Source: JAJYSO01 sp964579505
GTDB lineage: Bacteria > Bacteroidota > Bacteroidia > Flavobacteriales > Flavobacteriaceae
Assembly (NCBI GenBank): GCA_964579505.1
Contig: CAZOGC010000004.1
Span: 124,001-188,000, forward strand
Direction of reading: 5' to 3'
DNA: 64,000 bases
A model generated the notes under the pieces. That model made no database searches. It had not been told where the DNA came from and worked only from the letters and a program-made list of their open reading frames with translations. This document shows, one piece after another, positions 51,535-60,054 of the stretch (position 1 is its first letter; every line of letters begins with the position of its first letter). Both the position numbers and the translations under genes were made by a program.

Positions 51535-52800
51535 ATGAAAAAAGTAGATCCTTATGAAGCCGTTCGGATTAGAGAATTTAATGTTTATCTATGGGTTCGT
51601 ACGTCATTAACTTTTGCATGGTCTATGCAGTTTGCCGTTATTGAATGGGAAGTGTATAGCCTGACAAAAGATCCGCTCTCACTTGGTATAATAGGATTGA
51701 TGGAGGTGGTTCCGGCAGTGTCTATGGCACTGTTTGCCGGTCATATAGTTGACCAAAAAGAAAAACGAGGATTGCTCTTTAAGTGCATTGGCGCTTTTAC
51801 GGTAATCAGCTTAGGGCTATTTTTATTAACATGGCCGATGGTTGTGAGTGATTGGCCGCGTAAATATGTACTGTATGGAGTTTATTTTTTGGTGTTTATA
51901 GGCGGATTTGTCAGAGCTTTTATCGGTCCTACAGTTTTTTCGTTGTTGGCCTTGGTTGTTCCTAAAAAGGTATACCCTAACGCTGTGTCTTGGAACAGCA
52001 CTTTTCAACAGATGGGAAGGGTATTAGGACCTGCCTTAGGTGGGTTAATGATATATTGGATTGGTGTGCATTGGTCTTTATGCATGGTTTTTGCTATTGC
52101 GTTATTAGCTTTAGGAGGGCTGATGCAAATTAAGCCTAAACCTATACTGAATACTAAAATAGGTGAACCTATTTTTACCAGTTTGCGCAACGGTCTCCGA
52201 TTTGTGTTTAATACCAAAGTTATTTTAGGAGCCATTACACTAGATATGATTGCCGTTTTATTTGGTGGGGCTATTGCACTTGCTCCTATTTTTGCACAAG
52301 ACATTTTACACGTAGGGTCGCTAGGCTATGGTTTTTTACGAGCAGCTCCGGCAGTAGGTTCATTTATAACCATGTTGCTTTCTACTCGTTTTCCATTAAA
52401 TAAAAAAGCTGGTATAAAATTACTGGCCGCTATCTTTGGATTTGGGGTGTCTATTATAATTTTTGGCGTTTCTTCTTGGTTCTGGCTTTCGTTATTGGCG
52501 TTGTTTTTAAGTGGGGCTACCGATGGTATTTCTATGGTCATCCGACAAACTATTTTGCAGCTTAAAACACCCGATGATATGCGTGGGCGTGTGGCCTCTG
52601 TAAACGCTATTTTTACAGGTTCATCTAATGAGTTGGGCGCTTTTGAAAGCGGACTAACTGCCAAATGGATGGGGACTGTTGTAGCCGTGGTTTTTGGCGG
52701 AAGCATGACTTTAATTACGGTAATAGCCACCGGACTGGGTTTTCCTAAACTACGCAATCTAGATTTAGAAAAAGAGATAGCAGAAAATGAATTAGCTTAG
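51535..52800 (+). CDS. MFS transporter (exporter-like, MFS_3 type)
   Basis: A 421-residue inner-membrane protein with about twelve transmembrane segments. The MFS loop motif appears as GHIVDQKEKRGLL between helices 2 and 3. NSTFQQMGRVLGPALGG and TPDDMRGRVASVNAIFTG resemble the EntS/MFS_3 branch, which exports siderophores and drugs. The substrate is unknown, and neighbours give no hint. It converges with the NUMOD4-HNH gene. Confidence 0.88.
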   Translation: MKKVDPYEAVRIREFNVYLWVRTSLTFAWSMQFAVIEWEVYSLTKDPLSLGIIGLMEVVPAVSMALFAGHIVDQKEKRGLLFKCIGAFTVISLGLFLLTWPMVVSDWPRKYVLYGVYFLVFIGGFVRAFIGPTVFSLLALVVPKKVYPNAVSWNSTFQQMGRVLGPALGGLMIYWIGVHWSLCMVFAIALLALGGLMQIKPKPILNTKIGEPIFTSLRNGLRFVFNTKVILGAITLDMIAVLFGGAIALAPIFAQDILHVGSLGYGFLRAAPAVGSFITMLLSTRFPLNKKAGIKLLAAIFGFGVSIIIFGVSSWFWLSLLALFLSGATDGISMVIRQTILQLKTPDDMRGRVASVNAIFTGSSNELGAFESGLTAKWMGTVVAVVFGGSMTLITVIATGLGFPKLRNLDLEKEIAENELA

Positions 52801-52819
52801 CCAAAAAAATACCAAAAAA

Positions 52820-53569
52820 TTATTCCGGTATTTTTATATGAGCCCAATTTTCTCCACTTTTTATACGGTAAACCTGCATGTCTGAAATAGCAAACTGTTT
52901 GGCAATTCTCCGAACAGGACGACCGCGTTTTAACAACATTTTTATGTGCATTACCTGCGTTGAGGTGAGTTTGGTACCTTTTTTCCTTTTTCTGTATTTG
53001 TATGCGTATTTGCGCTCTTTTTTTTCGGCAATAACATACGGACTCTTGTTTTGATGTGCTCTGTTATCCTCAGGGGTCATCCATTTTAGGTTATCAACTC
53101 TGTTGTTGAGCTTGTTGTAGTCTAAATGCCCTACCACCATGTTGGATTGCTCGGGTTCACCAATAAAATATTTTGCTACTAGTCTATGTACTAAGAGGGT
53201 GTGGTTTATGGTGCGTCTTCGCAAATCGTTTTGCAGACGTTTGCTAAGCCGTTTTTTCTCGGTGTCAATGCGTTTCGTTATACGCTCAATTCGTGGGGGA
53301 TAGGCTTTTTCTTTAATGAGCGTTTTTCGCTCATTAGACAAGTCCTTTATTGCTGCTTTTAATTCGTTGAAAACAGCTTCTTTTTCAGGTTCACGAGGTT
53401 TATACAATTTTAAACGAATAGTGCGATATCCTTCCGTCATGGAACCTTTTAAGATGTTTCCGTTAGCTATTTTATTAAAAGAACGTACGCGTCCCAGGTT
53501 AGATACTTCATATCGACAGTCGTTTGTGAATTCAAAATCAAATTCAACATTTTTCCATATTTCTTCCAA
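52820..53569 (-). CDS. NUMOD4-HNH endonuclease-like protein with HTH tail
   Basis: A 249-residue protein. The N-terminal NUMOD4 motif (CRYEVSNLGRVRSF) is followed by a charged coiled-coil-like insert of about 70 residues (KEAVFNELKAAIKDL onward), then an HNH domain (LLVHRLVAKYFIGEP, VVGHLDYNKLNNRVDNLKW) and a C-terminal helix-turn-helix (RRIAKQFAISDMQVYRI). Homing endonucleases carry these parts, but no intron or intein surrounds it. It may be a free-standing nuclease or a DNA-binding regulator. It sits between an exporter and rnz. Confidence 0.82.
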   Translation of the reverse strand: MEEIWKNVEFDFEFTNDCRYEVSNLGRVRSFNKIANGNILKGSMTEGYRTIRLKLYKPREPEKEAVFNELKAAIKDLSNERKTLIKEKAYPPRIERITKRIDTEKKRLSKRLQNDLRRRTINHTLLVHRLVAKYFIGEPEQSNMVVGHLDYNKLNNRVDNLKWMTPEDNRAHQNKSPYVIAEKKERKYAYKYRKRKKGTKLTSTQVMHIKMLLKRGRPVRRIAKQFAISDMQVYRIKSGENWAHIKIPE

Positions 53570-53627
53570 AAGAATGTAGTTTTATGTTTTAGATTGGTTG
53601 TTGGTCAGTTTTATAGTTTGTGGTTAG

Positions 53628-54533
53628 TTACCATTTAAATATTCTCCCGTCTTGTGCCAATTCCACCTGCTTAAAAATAGTCTGTGCTTCATCTCTAAAG
53701 GCTTCTAAATTTTTATATCGACTAGAGTAATGCCCTAAAATTAGTTTGCCAACAGTAGCCTCTTTTGCAATGGTTGCGGCCTGTTTGGCGGTAGAATGCT
53801 TGGTATAGGCGCACAAATCTAGATGTTCTTCTAAAAAAGTAGATTCGTGATAGAGCACATCAACCTTGTTTATTTGGGGCACTATGTCTGGCTTGTAAGC
53901 GGTATCGCTACAAAAAGCATAACGCTTGGGTGGCGGAGGATCTGCTGTTAGTTCTTTATTGGCAATTCGTCTCCCGTCGTCTAGAATAACGTCTTTTCCT
54001 TGCTTTATATTGTTGTAGAAAGCTATATCAACCCCATATTTTTGTGCTACCTCAACGCGTAATTTTCTTGCCCCTTCTTTTTCTTTAAATAAATAACCGT
54101 TGGTGTATATACGATGAGTTAGTGGAATAGTTTCTACACTTACCTTATCGTCTTCATAAACAAGTTGGGGAGATGGGGAGTCTAATTCGTGAAAATGTAG
54201 CGGGAAGGTGGTCCAAGATTTAGTGAGTTTTAACTGCATGGTGATGAGCTGTTTGATTCCTTTAGGGCCGTATATGTGAAGTTCTTTTTCACGGTGTAGC
54301 AACCCCATAGAAGCAATAAATCCGATTAATCCAAATACATGATCACCGTGTAGATGAGAAATAAAAATGTGTTTTATGCGAGAAAACTTAATACTGCACT
54401 TGCGTAATTGGCGTTGGGTGCCTTCCCCACAATCTATTAAGAAAGATTGGTTTTTAATTTCTAAAACCTGTGCAGTGGTGTGTACTTTAGCGCGTGGAGT
54501 GGCAGAATAACAGCCAAGAATAGTGAGCTTCAT
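53628..54533 (-). CDS. rnz: Ribonuclease Z
   Basis: tRNA 3'-processing endonuclease of the metallo-beta-lactamase fold. The zinc motif HLHGDH (H60 to H65) and later RYAFCSDTAY, YHESTFLEEH and ILGHYSSRYKN are diagnostic. The length of 301 is the short bacterial form. None of the three complete tRNA genes in the window encodes its CCA, consistent with the need for this enzyme. It starts 11 bases after the STAS-like gene. Confidence 0.95.
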   Translation of the reverse strand: MKLTILGCYSATPRAKVHTTAQVLEIKNQSFLIDCGEGTQRQLRKCSIKFSRIKHIFISHLHGDHVFGLIGFIASMGLLHREKELHIYGPKGIKQLITMQLKLTKSWTTFPLHFHELDSPSPQLVYEDDKVSVETIPLTHRIYTNGYLFKEKEGARKLRVEVAQKYGVDIAFYNNIKQGKDVILDDGRRIANKELTADPPPPKRYAFCSDTAYKPDIVPQINKVDVLYHESTFLEEHLDLCAYTKHSTAKQAATIAKEATVGKLILGHYSSRYKNLEAFRDEAQTIFKQVELAQDGRIFKW

Positions 54534-54544
54534 TTGTTGGTTCT

Positions 54545-54880
54545 TTATTCAAAGAGCCCAAAATCACGTTCAAGGTCTTCCATGGCAATAAAGTCAATAG
54601 CTTCACGAATAGAGGGAACAATCACCAGTTCTTCCGGCACATCATCTATTGATAGGGTATCATTTACCAAAATAAAAGACTTTTGTTGACGATGCCGGTT
54701 AGAGAGGGTCACAAAAGAAAGAAGGTCTTGTGGTCCCAAAGATTCATAGCTAAGCAAATCAACAATGATGTTTTGACCTTTTACTTGATCATAAGCGTGC
54801 GTTAATGCCTCAGAAAAAGTAGAAACGTCGTTTTGGTCTTCGTCTATTATATAATAATTCTCTTCTTTAGTTATTTTCAT
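54545..54880 (-). CDS. STAS-like small protein
   Basis: A 111-residue cytoplasmic protein with a STAS/SpoIIAA-like pattern: NIIVDLLSYESLGPQDLLSFVTLSNRHRQQKSF split around a conserved loop, then FILVNDTLSIDDVPEEL and REAIDFIAMEDLERD at the acidic end. No clear phosphorylatable serine is seen. Its start overlaps the end of pyrB by 14 bases and it precedes rnz by 11, so it is part of that operon. The function is unknown. Confidence 0.75.
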   Translation of the reverse strand: MKITKEENYYIIDEDQNDVSTFSEALTHAYDQVKGQNIIVDLLSYESLGPQDLLSFVTLSNRHRQQKSFILVNDTLSIDDVPEELVIVPSIREAIDFIAMEDLERDFGLFE

Positions 54881-55808
54881 AGGGCTTAGATTTTTGTGCT
54901 AACAAATACAAAATAGCCATACGTATAGCCACTCCGTTTTCTACCTGATTAAGAATAATGGCGTGTTTAGAATCAGCCACATCACTGGTTAGTTCTACAC
55001 CACGATTAATAGGCCCGGGGTGCATAATAACAATTTCTTTTGAAAGAGAGTTGAGTCGCTTTTTGTCGAGCCCGTATTGTAGTACATATTCGCGTGTGGT
55101 AGGAAAATAACTAGTATCCATACGTTCGCGTTGAATGCGAAGCATGTTGGCTACATCACACCACTCAAGTGCTTTCTGTAAATTGGTTTCTACTTGAACG
55201 CCTAAACTTTCTATATAATGTGGAATTAAGGTTTTAGGGCCACACACTTTTACCTCGGCTCCTTGTAGTTGTAGTGCAAAAATATTGCTCAGCGCTACCC
55301 GGCTGTGAGTAATATCACCTACAATGACCACTTTTTTACCCTTTACACTTCCCAAACGTTCACGAATAGAATAAGAATCTAGCAAGGCTTGGCTGGGATG
55401 CTCGTGGGTTCCATCTCCGGCATTGACAATACAAGCATTTATGTTTTTAGATAGAAAAACACCGGCTCCGGGGTTGGGATGCCGCATAACTACCATATCT
55501 ACTTTCATAGACAGGATATTATTTACGGTATCTATCAAAGTTTCTCCTTTTTTAACAGAAGAAGCAGCAGCAGAAAAGTTAACCACATCCGCACTTAGCC
55601 GTTTTTCGGCTAGCTCAAAAGAGAGGCGAGTACGGGTGCTGTTTTCAAAAAATAGATTGGCAATGGTAATATCTCGTAGTGAAGGAACTTTTCTAATGGG
55701 TCGATTAATAACTTCTTTAAAATGATCGGCTGTTTCAAAAATAAGGTCGATATCATTTTTGGTGATGTATTTTATCCCTAATAAATGATTTACACTTAGC
55801 TCACTCAT
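54867..55808 (-). CDS. pyrB: Aspartate carbamoyltransferase, catalytic subunit
   Basis: First committed step of pyrimidine synthesis. The carbamoyl-phosphate site is in FFENSTRTRLSFELAEKRL, with HPSQALLDSYSI, GDITHSRVALSNIFALQLQG and MHPGPINRGVEL. The length of 313 is typical of the unregulated bacterial enzyme. It follows pyrR after 5 bases and overlaps the STAS-like gene. No pyrI is seen. Confidence 0.96.
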   Translation of the reverse strand: MSELSVNHLLGIKYITKNDIDLIFETADHFKEVINRPIRKVPSLRDITIANLFFENSTRTRLSFELAEKRLSADVVNFSAAASSVKKGETLIDTVNNILSMKVDMVVMRHPNPGAGVFLSKNINACIVNAGDGTHEHPSQALLDSYSIRERLGSVKGKKVVIVGDITHSRVALSNIFALQLQGAEVKVCGPKTLIPHYIESLGVQVETNLQKALEWCDVANMLRIQRERMDTSYFPTTREYVLQYGLDKKRLNSLSKEIVIMHPGPINRGVELTSDVADSKHAIILNQVENGVAIRMAILYLLAQKSKPYENN

Positions 55809-55813
55809 ATATA

Positions 55814-56353
55814 CTATTTACTAACAAGATAAACACAGTCTTCCCCGGCGTTTTCTTGCCAATTTACTTTTACTTTTTCTGTATTGATAGCATCTACCTT
55901 GTGGCCGTAATAATCGGGACGAATAGGAAGATGCCTGCTAAATCGTCGGTCTACCAAGGTGAGTAATTCTATTTTTTGCGGTCTACCAAAAGATTGAATA
56001 GCCGTTAGGGCAGCATTAATACTTCTGCCGGTATAAAGCACATCATCTATAAAAACAACACGTTTGTTTTCAACCAAAAAATCTATTTGTGTGGTGTTGG
56101 CCTGAAGATGTTTTTCGTTTCGTCTAAAATCATCTCTAAAAAAAGTGATGTCTAATTTTCCGGTTTTTAATTTGGTAATGCCGTATTCTTCTTGTAAAAT
56201 TTTTTCAAGTCGCTGAGCTACGAAAATACCGCGCGGTTGAATGCCAATTAAAGCGCTTTCAGAAAAATCATCATGGTTTTCAATAAGTTGACAGGTAAGT
56301 CTGTGCAGGGTGATGTCTATTTCCTGAGCATTGAGTAAAACTTTTTTAGGCAT
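55814..56353 (-). CDS. pyrR: PyrR-type phosphoribosyltransferase
   Basis: A uracil phosphoribosyltransferase-fold protein, in many bacteria an attenuation regulator of pyr genes. The PRPP-binding loop is VVFIDDVLYTGRSINAAL, and GIQPRGIFVAQRL and DITFFRDDFRR fit PyrR. The ATG at 56353 gives 179 residues; another in-frame ATG at 56371 is possible. It heads the pyrR-pyrB-STAS-rnz operon. I see no obvious RNA attenuator upstream. Confidence 0.92.
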   Translation of the reverse strand: MPKKVLLNAQEIDITLHRLTCQLIENHDDFSESALIGIQPRGIFVAQRLEKILQEEYGITKLKTGKLDITFFRDDFRRNEKHLQANTTQIDFLVENKRVVFIDDVLYTGRSINAALTAIQSFGRPQKIELLTLVDRRFSRHLPIRPDYYGHKVDAINTEKVKVNWQENAGEDCVYLVSK

Positions 56354-56553
56354 AGTTTCAGCTTCTTTCATCGGAAACAAAAGTAATAAAATAATTGACA
56401 GGAATTTTTAGAATAACTAGAAATTAATTGCCGTTTGCAATTTGATTGAGTGAACCTATTCTGGGTAGAATAATTTATTGATTTGTAATAGGATAAAACT
56501 GTTTTTTAACAATTTGTTATTTAGACTTGTGTGGTCAGTTTAATGGGGTGGTT

Positions 56554-56561
56554 TATTTTTG
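56554..56561 (+). promoter_or_regulatory. Candidate -7 box (TATTTTTG) for the DUF454 gene
   Basis: Exact TAnnTTTG match 16 bases before the ATG; a TTG at 56527 gives a spacer of 24, one base beyond the usual range. Confidence 0.35.
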
Positions 56562-56577
56562 CGTCAAAATTCGTAGC

Positions 56578-56961
56578 ATGCGTTATTTATGGATGGGTTT
56601 AGGTTTCCTCTTTTTTGGATTGGGCGTTTTGGGTGTCTTTGTCCCACTTTTGCCTGCCACTCCCTTCTTTTTGTTAACGGTGTGGTGCTTTTCTAAAAGT
56701 TCAGAAAAGTTTAGTAGATGGTTTAAAAACACTAAATTTCACAGAGATTATATAGAGAGTTTTCGTCCGGGAAACCCGGTGTTACTGCGTAAAAAAATAG
56801 AAATTCTAGTATCTATATTAATCGCTCTCTCGTTTAGTTTTTACTTTACAGAGAACGTGTATTTACGACTATTACTCGTTTCTGTTTTTGTAGGTAATTT
56901 GCTTTATTTTACCTTTTTTGTGAAGACCAAAAAGCCGGAAAAGAGAAATAAAAAGCGGTAA
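56578..56961 (+). CDS. DUF454 (YbaN-type) inner-membrane protein
   Basis: A 127-residue membrane protein with the family start GLGFLFFGLGVLGVFVPLLP, the motif TPFFLLTVWCFSKSSEKF and two further helices at about 80-115. YbaN-like proteins have no settled function. The ATG at 56578 gives the normal N-terminus MRYLWMGLG; the longer frame runs through the -7 box. Confidence 0.88.
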   Translation: MRYLWMGLGFLFFGLGVLGVFVPLLPATPFFLLTVWCFSKSSEKFSRWFKNTKFHRDYIESFRPGNPVLLRKKIEILVSILIALSFSFYFTENVYLRLLLVSVFVGNLLYFTFFVKTKKPEKRNKKR

Positions 56962-56964
56962 GTT

Positions 56965-57288
56965 TTAAGATTCAGGAGCTAATCGAACTATTAGGCCCTC
57001 TAAATCTTTAGTGATAGGAATTTGGCAGCCCAACCGGCTGTTGTCTTCTACATAAAAAGCCTCGTAGAGCATGGCCTCTTCAGCTTCTTGTTTTTCGGGC
57101 AGAGGGGTGTCAGATTCTACATAAACTTGGCAAGAAGCGCACATGGCCATTCCGCCGCATGTGCCAGCCACCGGTAGCTCAAAAGCTTTGCATACCTCCA
57201 TAAGGCTCATGTTCATGTCCGTGGGAGCCTGCAGATGATGCGCTTCCTCGTTACGGTCTATCACCGTAATGCTTACCTCATTGTCCAT
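56965..57288 (-). CDS. [2Fe-2S] ferredoxin (adrenodoxin type)
   Basis: A 107-residue electron carrier. Cluster cysteines are in GTCGGMAMCASCQVYV (C-x5-C-x2-C) and RLGCQIPI. The start MDNEVSITVIDRNEE is chosen at 57288 in place of the 11-residue longer frame. It lies downstream of a ferredoxin-NADP reductase and NifU/Mrp genes, so it likely receives electrons from that reductase or supplies Fe-S assembly. Confidence 0.92.
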   Translation of the reverse strand: MDNEVSITVIDRNEEAHHLQAPTDMNMSLMEVCKAFELPVAGTCGGMAMCASCQVYVESDTPLPEKQEAEEAMLYEAFYVEDNSRLGCQIPITKDLEGLIVRLAPES

Positions 57289-57394
57289 AACTAATATACT
57301 TTGGTATATAGGAGGCAACAAATTTACGGAAGTAAGTGCAGATTAGGCATAAAATGAGGTGTAATTCTAATTTTATGCGCTACTATTTTTTAAA

Positions 57395-58456
57395 TTAATC
57401 AATAGCTTTTACCACGGCTTTGGGTGCCTCTTTTCGACTGCCGTCAAATCCGGTTATTCCACCTACGGTAGTATATTTTAATACGTATTTCTTATCGGGA
57501 TAAATGCGGTTATAAGCACTTTGGCACATCATGGTGGCTTCGTGAAAACCACAGAGAATAAGTTTTAACTTACCGGGGTAGGTGTTTACATCGCCAATGG
57601 CATATACTCCGGGTATATTGGTTTGGTAGTCGTTGGCGTGATCTACTTTAATTGCATTTTTTTCGATTTCTAACCCCCAGTTGGCTAGTGGGCCCAATTT
57701 TGGTGAAAGTCCGAAGAGCGGAATAAAATGATCTACGGTTAGCTCAAATTCCTCTTTTTCTTCCCCCTTTTTACGAATAAGCACAGATTTAAGTACTCCA
57801 TTTCCGTTAAGTTGCCCAATTTCTGCCGGTGTAATAAGATTTATTTTTCCGGCATCTTTGAGTCTTTTTACTTTTTCAACAGAGTCTAAGGCGCCTCTAA
57901 ACTCTTTTCGTCTGTGTACCAGCGTTAGTTCGGCAGCAATGTCTGCCAACTCTATACTCCAGTCTAAGGCAGAATCACCCCCGCCGGCCAAGATGACTTT
58001 TTTTCCTCTAAAATCTTCCGGTTCACGAATCATATACGAAACGCCTTTTCCTTCAAACCGATCTAAATCGGGCAACGGTGGTTTACGTGGTTCAAAACTA
58101 CCCAACCCACCGGCAATGGCTACCACTTTGGCATGGTGTTTTGTGCCTTCGTTAGTAGTTACAATAAAGCTGCCATCTTCACATTTTTCGAGCGTTTCTG
58201 CGCGTTCACCTAGGGTAAATCCGGGCTGAAAAGGTCGAATTTGTTCCATCAAGTTATCGACTAATTCTTTGGCACCTACTTCCGGATATCCGGGAATATC
58301 GTAAATAGGTTTTTTAGGATATATTTCTACCAATTGTCCTCCGGGTTCCGGTAGGGCATCAATAAGATGACATTTTAATTTTAATAGACCTGCTTCAAAA
58401 ACGGTAAACAAACCTGTAGGACCGGCACCGATTATTAAGATGTCTGTTTCAATCAT
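57395..58456 (-). CDS. Ferredoxin-NADP+ reductase, thioredoxin-reductase type
   Basis: A 353-residue FAD/NAD(P)H oxidoreductase. The FAD motif is ILIIGAGPTGLF, the NADPH motif LAGGGDSALDWSIELADI, and the second FAD motif GVYAIGDVNTYPGKLKLI. There is no redox CxxC, which separates it from thioredoxin reductase and points to the TrxR-like ferredoxin reductases. The ATG at 58456 fits the family start METD-type. The ferredoxin gene just downstream is the natural partner. Confidence 0.9.
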   Translation of the reverse strand: MIETDILIIGAGPTGLFTVFEAGLLKLKCHLIDALPEPGGQLVEIYPKKPIYDIPGYPEVGAKELVDNLMEQIRPFQPGFTLGERAETLEKCEDGSFIVTTNEGTKHHAKVVAIAGGLGSFEPRKPPLPDLDRFEGKGVSYMIREPEDFRGKKVILAGGGDSALDWSIELADIAAELTLVHRRKEFRGALDSVEKVKRLKDAGKINLITPAEIGQLNGNGVLKSVLIRKKGEEKEEFELTVDHFIPLFGLSPKLGPLANWGLEIEKNAIKVDHANDYQTNIPGVYAIGDVNTYPGKLKLILCGFHEATMMCQSAYNRIYPDKKYVLKYTTVGGITGFDGSRKEAPKAVVKAID

Positions 58457-58503
58457 TACTTCGTGTATTTCCTTTTGCAATTTTTGGGTTTTGCAAATTG
58501 CTC

Positions 58504-58755
58504 TTATTGTTCTACATTAATGACTTTTTGAATCTGTGGGGCATATTTTTTAATGGTCATTTCTACCCCTGTTTTTAACGTCATGTGGTTTACAGAGCAG
58601 GCTACACAGGCGCCTTCTAGCTGTACTTTTACAAGGTTTTCTTTTTCGTCAATGTCTAATAGTGAGATATCGCCACCATCGCTTTGCAGAAAAGGGCGAA
58701 TTTCATCTAATGCTTTTTGCACATTTGCTTTTAATTCTTGATTTATAGTTTCCAT
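58504..58755 (-). CDS. NifU-type Fe-S carrier (C-terminal domain only)
   Basis: An 83-residue protein equal to the NifU C-terminal / Nfu domain: ALDEIRPFLQSDGGDISL and the cluster motif GACVACSVNHMTLK (CxxC). It delivers [4Fe-4S] clusters. It lies 12 bases after the Mrp gene, which supports a joint role in Fe-S assembly. The window's other Nfu-like protein (15.2 kb) lacks exactly this domain. Confidence 0.94.
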   Translation of the reverse strand: METINQELKANVQKALDEIRPFLQSDGGDISLLDIDEKENLVKVQLEGACVACSVNHMTLKTGVEMTIKKYAPQIQKVINVEQ

Positions 58756-58767
58756 AATTCTACTTTT

Positions 58768-59898
58768 TTAGACGGCACTGCAGCCGGCCATGGTGGTAAT
58801 TTCAATAGACTCGGTAGGAGGAAGGTGTTTGTTTCGGCTCACGGTTTCACGAACAATATTACGACTAATTTCTGTAAAGGCATTAGCCACCGGAGTATCA
58901 TTCTGAAGTGCAGCCGGATGGCCTACATCCCCAGACTCGCGTATGCTTTGTACGAGTGGAATTTCGCCTAAGAAGGGGACTTCCAAATCTTCTGCCAAAA
59001 ATTTGGCTCCTTTTTCTCCAAAGATATAATATTTATTGTTGGGAAGCTCAGTAGGGGTGAAATAGGCCATGTTTTCAATAAAGCCTAAAACAGGTACGTT
59101 AATGCTTTTTTGTTTAAACATTCCTACGGCTCTTATAGCGTCTCCTAAAGCCACTTTTTGTGGGGTGCTTACTACTACGGCTCCGGTAATGGGTACGGCC
59201 TGCATAATAGATAAGTGAATATCTCCGGTGCCCGGAGGCAAATCAATAACCAAGAAATCTAGTTCGCCCCAAGCCGCATCAAAAATCATTTGGTTGAGGG
59301 CCTTTGCCGCCATAGGTCCTCTCCATACAACCGCTTGGTCAGGTTCGGTAAAAAAGCCTATTGACAAAATTTTCACACCGTAGCTTTCAATAGGTTTCAT
59401 CTTAGCTTTTCCATCAACTTCTACAGAAAGTGGGCGTTCGCGCTCTACATCAAACATAGTAGTTTGTGAAGGGCCGTAAATATCAGCGTCAAGAAGCCCT
59501 ACTTTAAATCCAAATTTTTGAAGACTGATGGCTAAATTGGCCGCAACAGTAGATTTGCCTACCCCTCCTTTTCCGGAGGCCACGGCCACAATATTTTTAA
59601 TTCCCTTTATAGGTTTGCCCTTAATCTCGGCCAGCGTGCCCTGGCTGGGAGCGTTTACGGTTATGTTTACTTTTACTTTTGCTTTGCGGTAAACGTGTTC
59701 GTGTATGGCCTTCATAACGTCTACTTCTGCACGCTTTTTGATGTGCATAGAAGGCTTTTTTAGCTCAAGGTCGACTACAACTTCGTCTCCGAAAATATTA
59801 ATATTTTTTACTGCACCACTTGCTACCATATCCTCACCTTCACCGGCAATAGTAATGGTTTCAAGAGATTTGAGTATGTCTTTTTTGTTTAAATCCAT
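58768..59898 (-). CDS. Mrp/NBP35 family Fe-S carrier ATPase
   Basis: A 376-residue P-loop protein of the Mrp/ApbC family. An N-terminal MIP18/DUF59 domain (about 1-90) precedes the deviant Walker A ASGKGGVGKSTVAANLA (near residue 108), then LLDADIYGPSQ and DLPPGTGDIHLS. The C-terminus ends MAGCSAV with one cysteine. It is thought to load Fe-S clusters on target proteins. First gene of the Mrp-NifU-reductase-ferredoxin group; a TATATTTG box lies at 59946-59953. Confidence 0.94.
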   Translation of the reverse strand: MDLNKKDILKSLETITIAGEGEDMVASGAVKNINIFGDEVVVDLELKKPSMHIKKRAEVDVMKAIHEHVYRKAKVKVNITVNAPSQGTLAEIKGKPIKGIKNIVAVASGKGGVGKSTVAANLAISLQKFGFKVGLLDADIYGPSQTTMFDVERERPLSVEVDGKAKMKPIESYGVKILSIGFFTEPDQAVVWRGPMAAKALNQMIFDAAWGELDFLVIDLPPGTGDIHLSIMQAVPITGAVVVSTPQKVALGDAIRAVGMFKQKSINVPVLGFIENMAYFTPTELPNNKYYIFGEKGAKFLAEDLEVPFLGEIPLVQSIRESGDVGHPAALQNDTPVANAFTEISRNIVRETVSRNKHLPPTESIEITTMAGCSAV

Positions 59899-59945
59899 AG
59901 CGTTAAATGCATTTTTGCTATCTTACTTAGAATTATTCTAAAATA

Positions 59946-59953
59946 CAAATATA
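59946..59953 (-). promoter_or_regulatory. Candidate -7 box (TATATTTG) for the Mrp operon
   Basis: Exact TAnnTTTG match on the minus strand, 48 bases before the Mrp gene; no TTG at usual spacing. Confidence 0.35.
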
Positions 59954-60054
59954 CGGCATAAGTGTGTATATTTAGTCCGATTTATTTTAATTTAACGAGC
60001 AGGTTTAAATCATCGGTAAATCATTTTAATTTCATTCTAAACTCATAGTATCTT

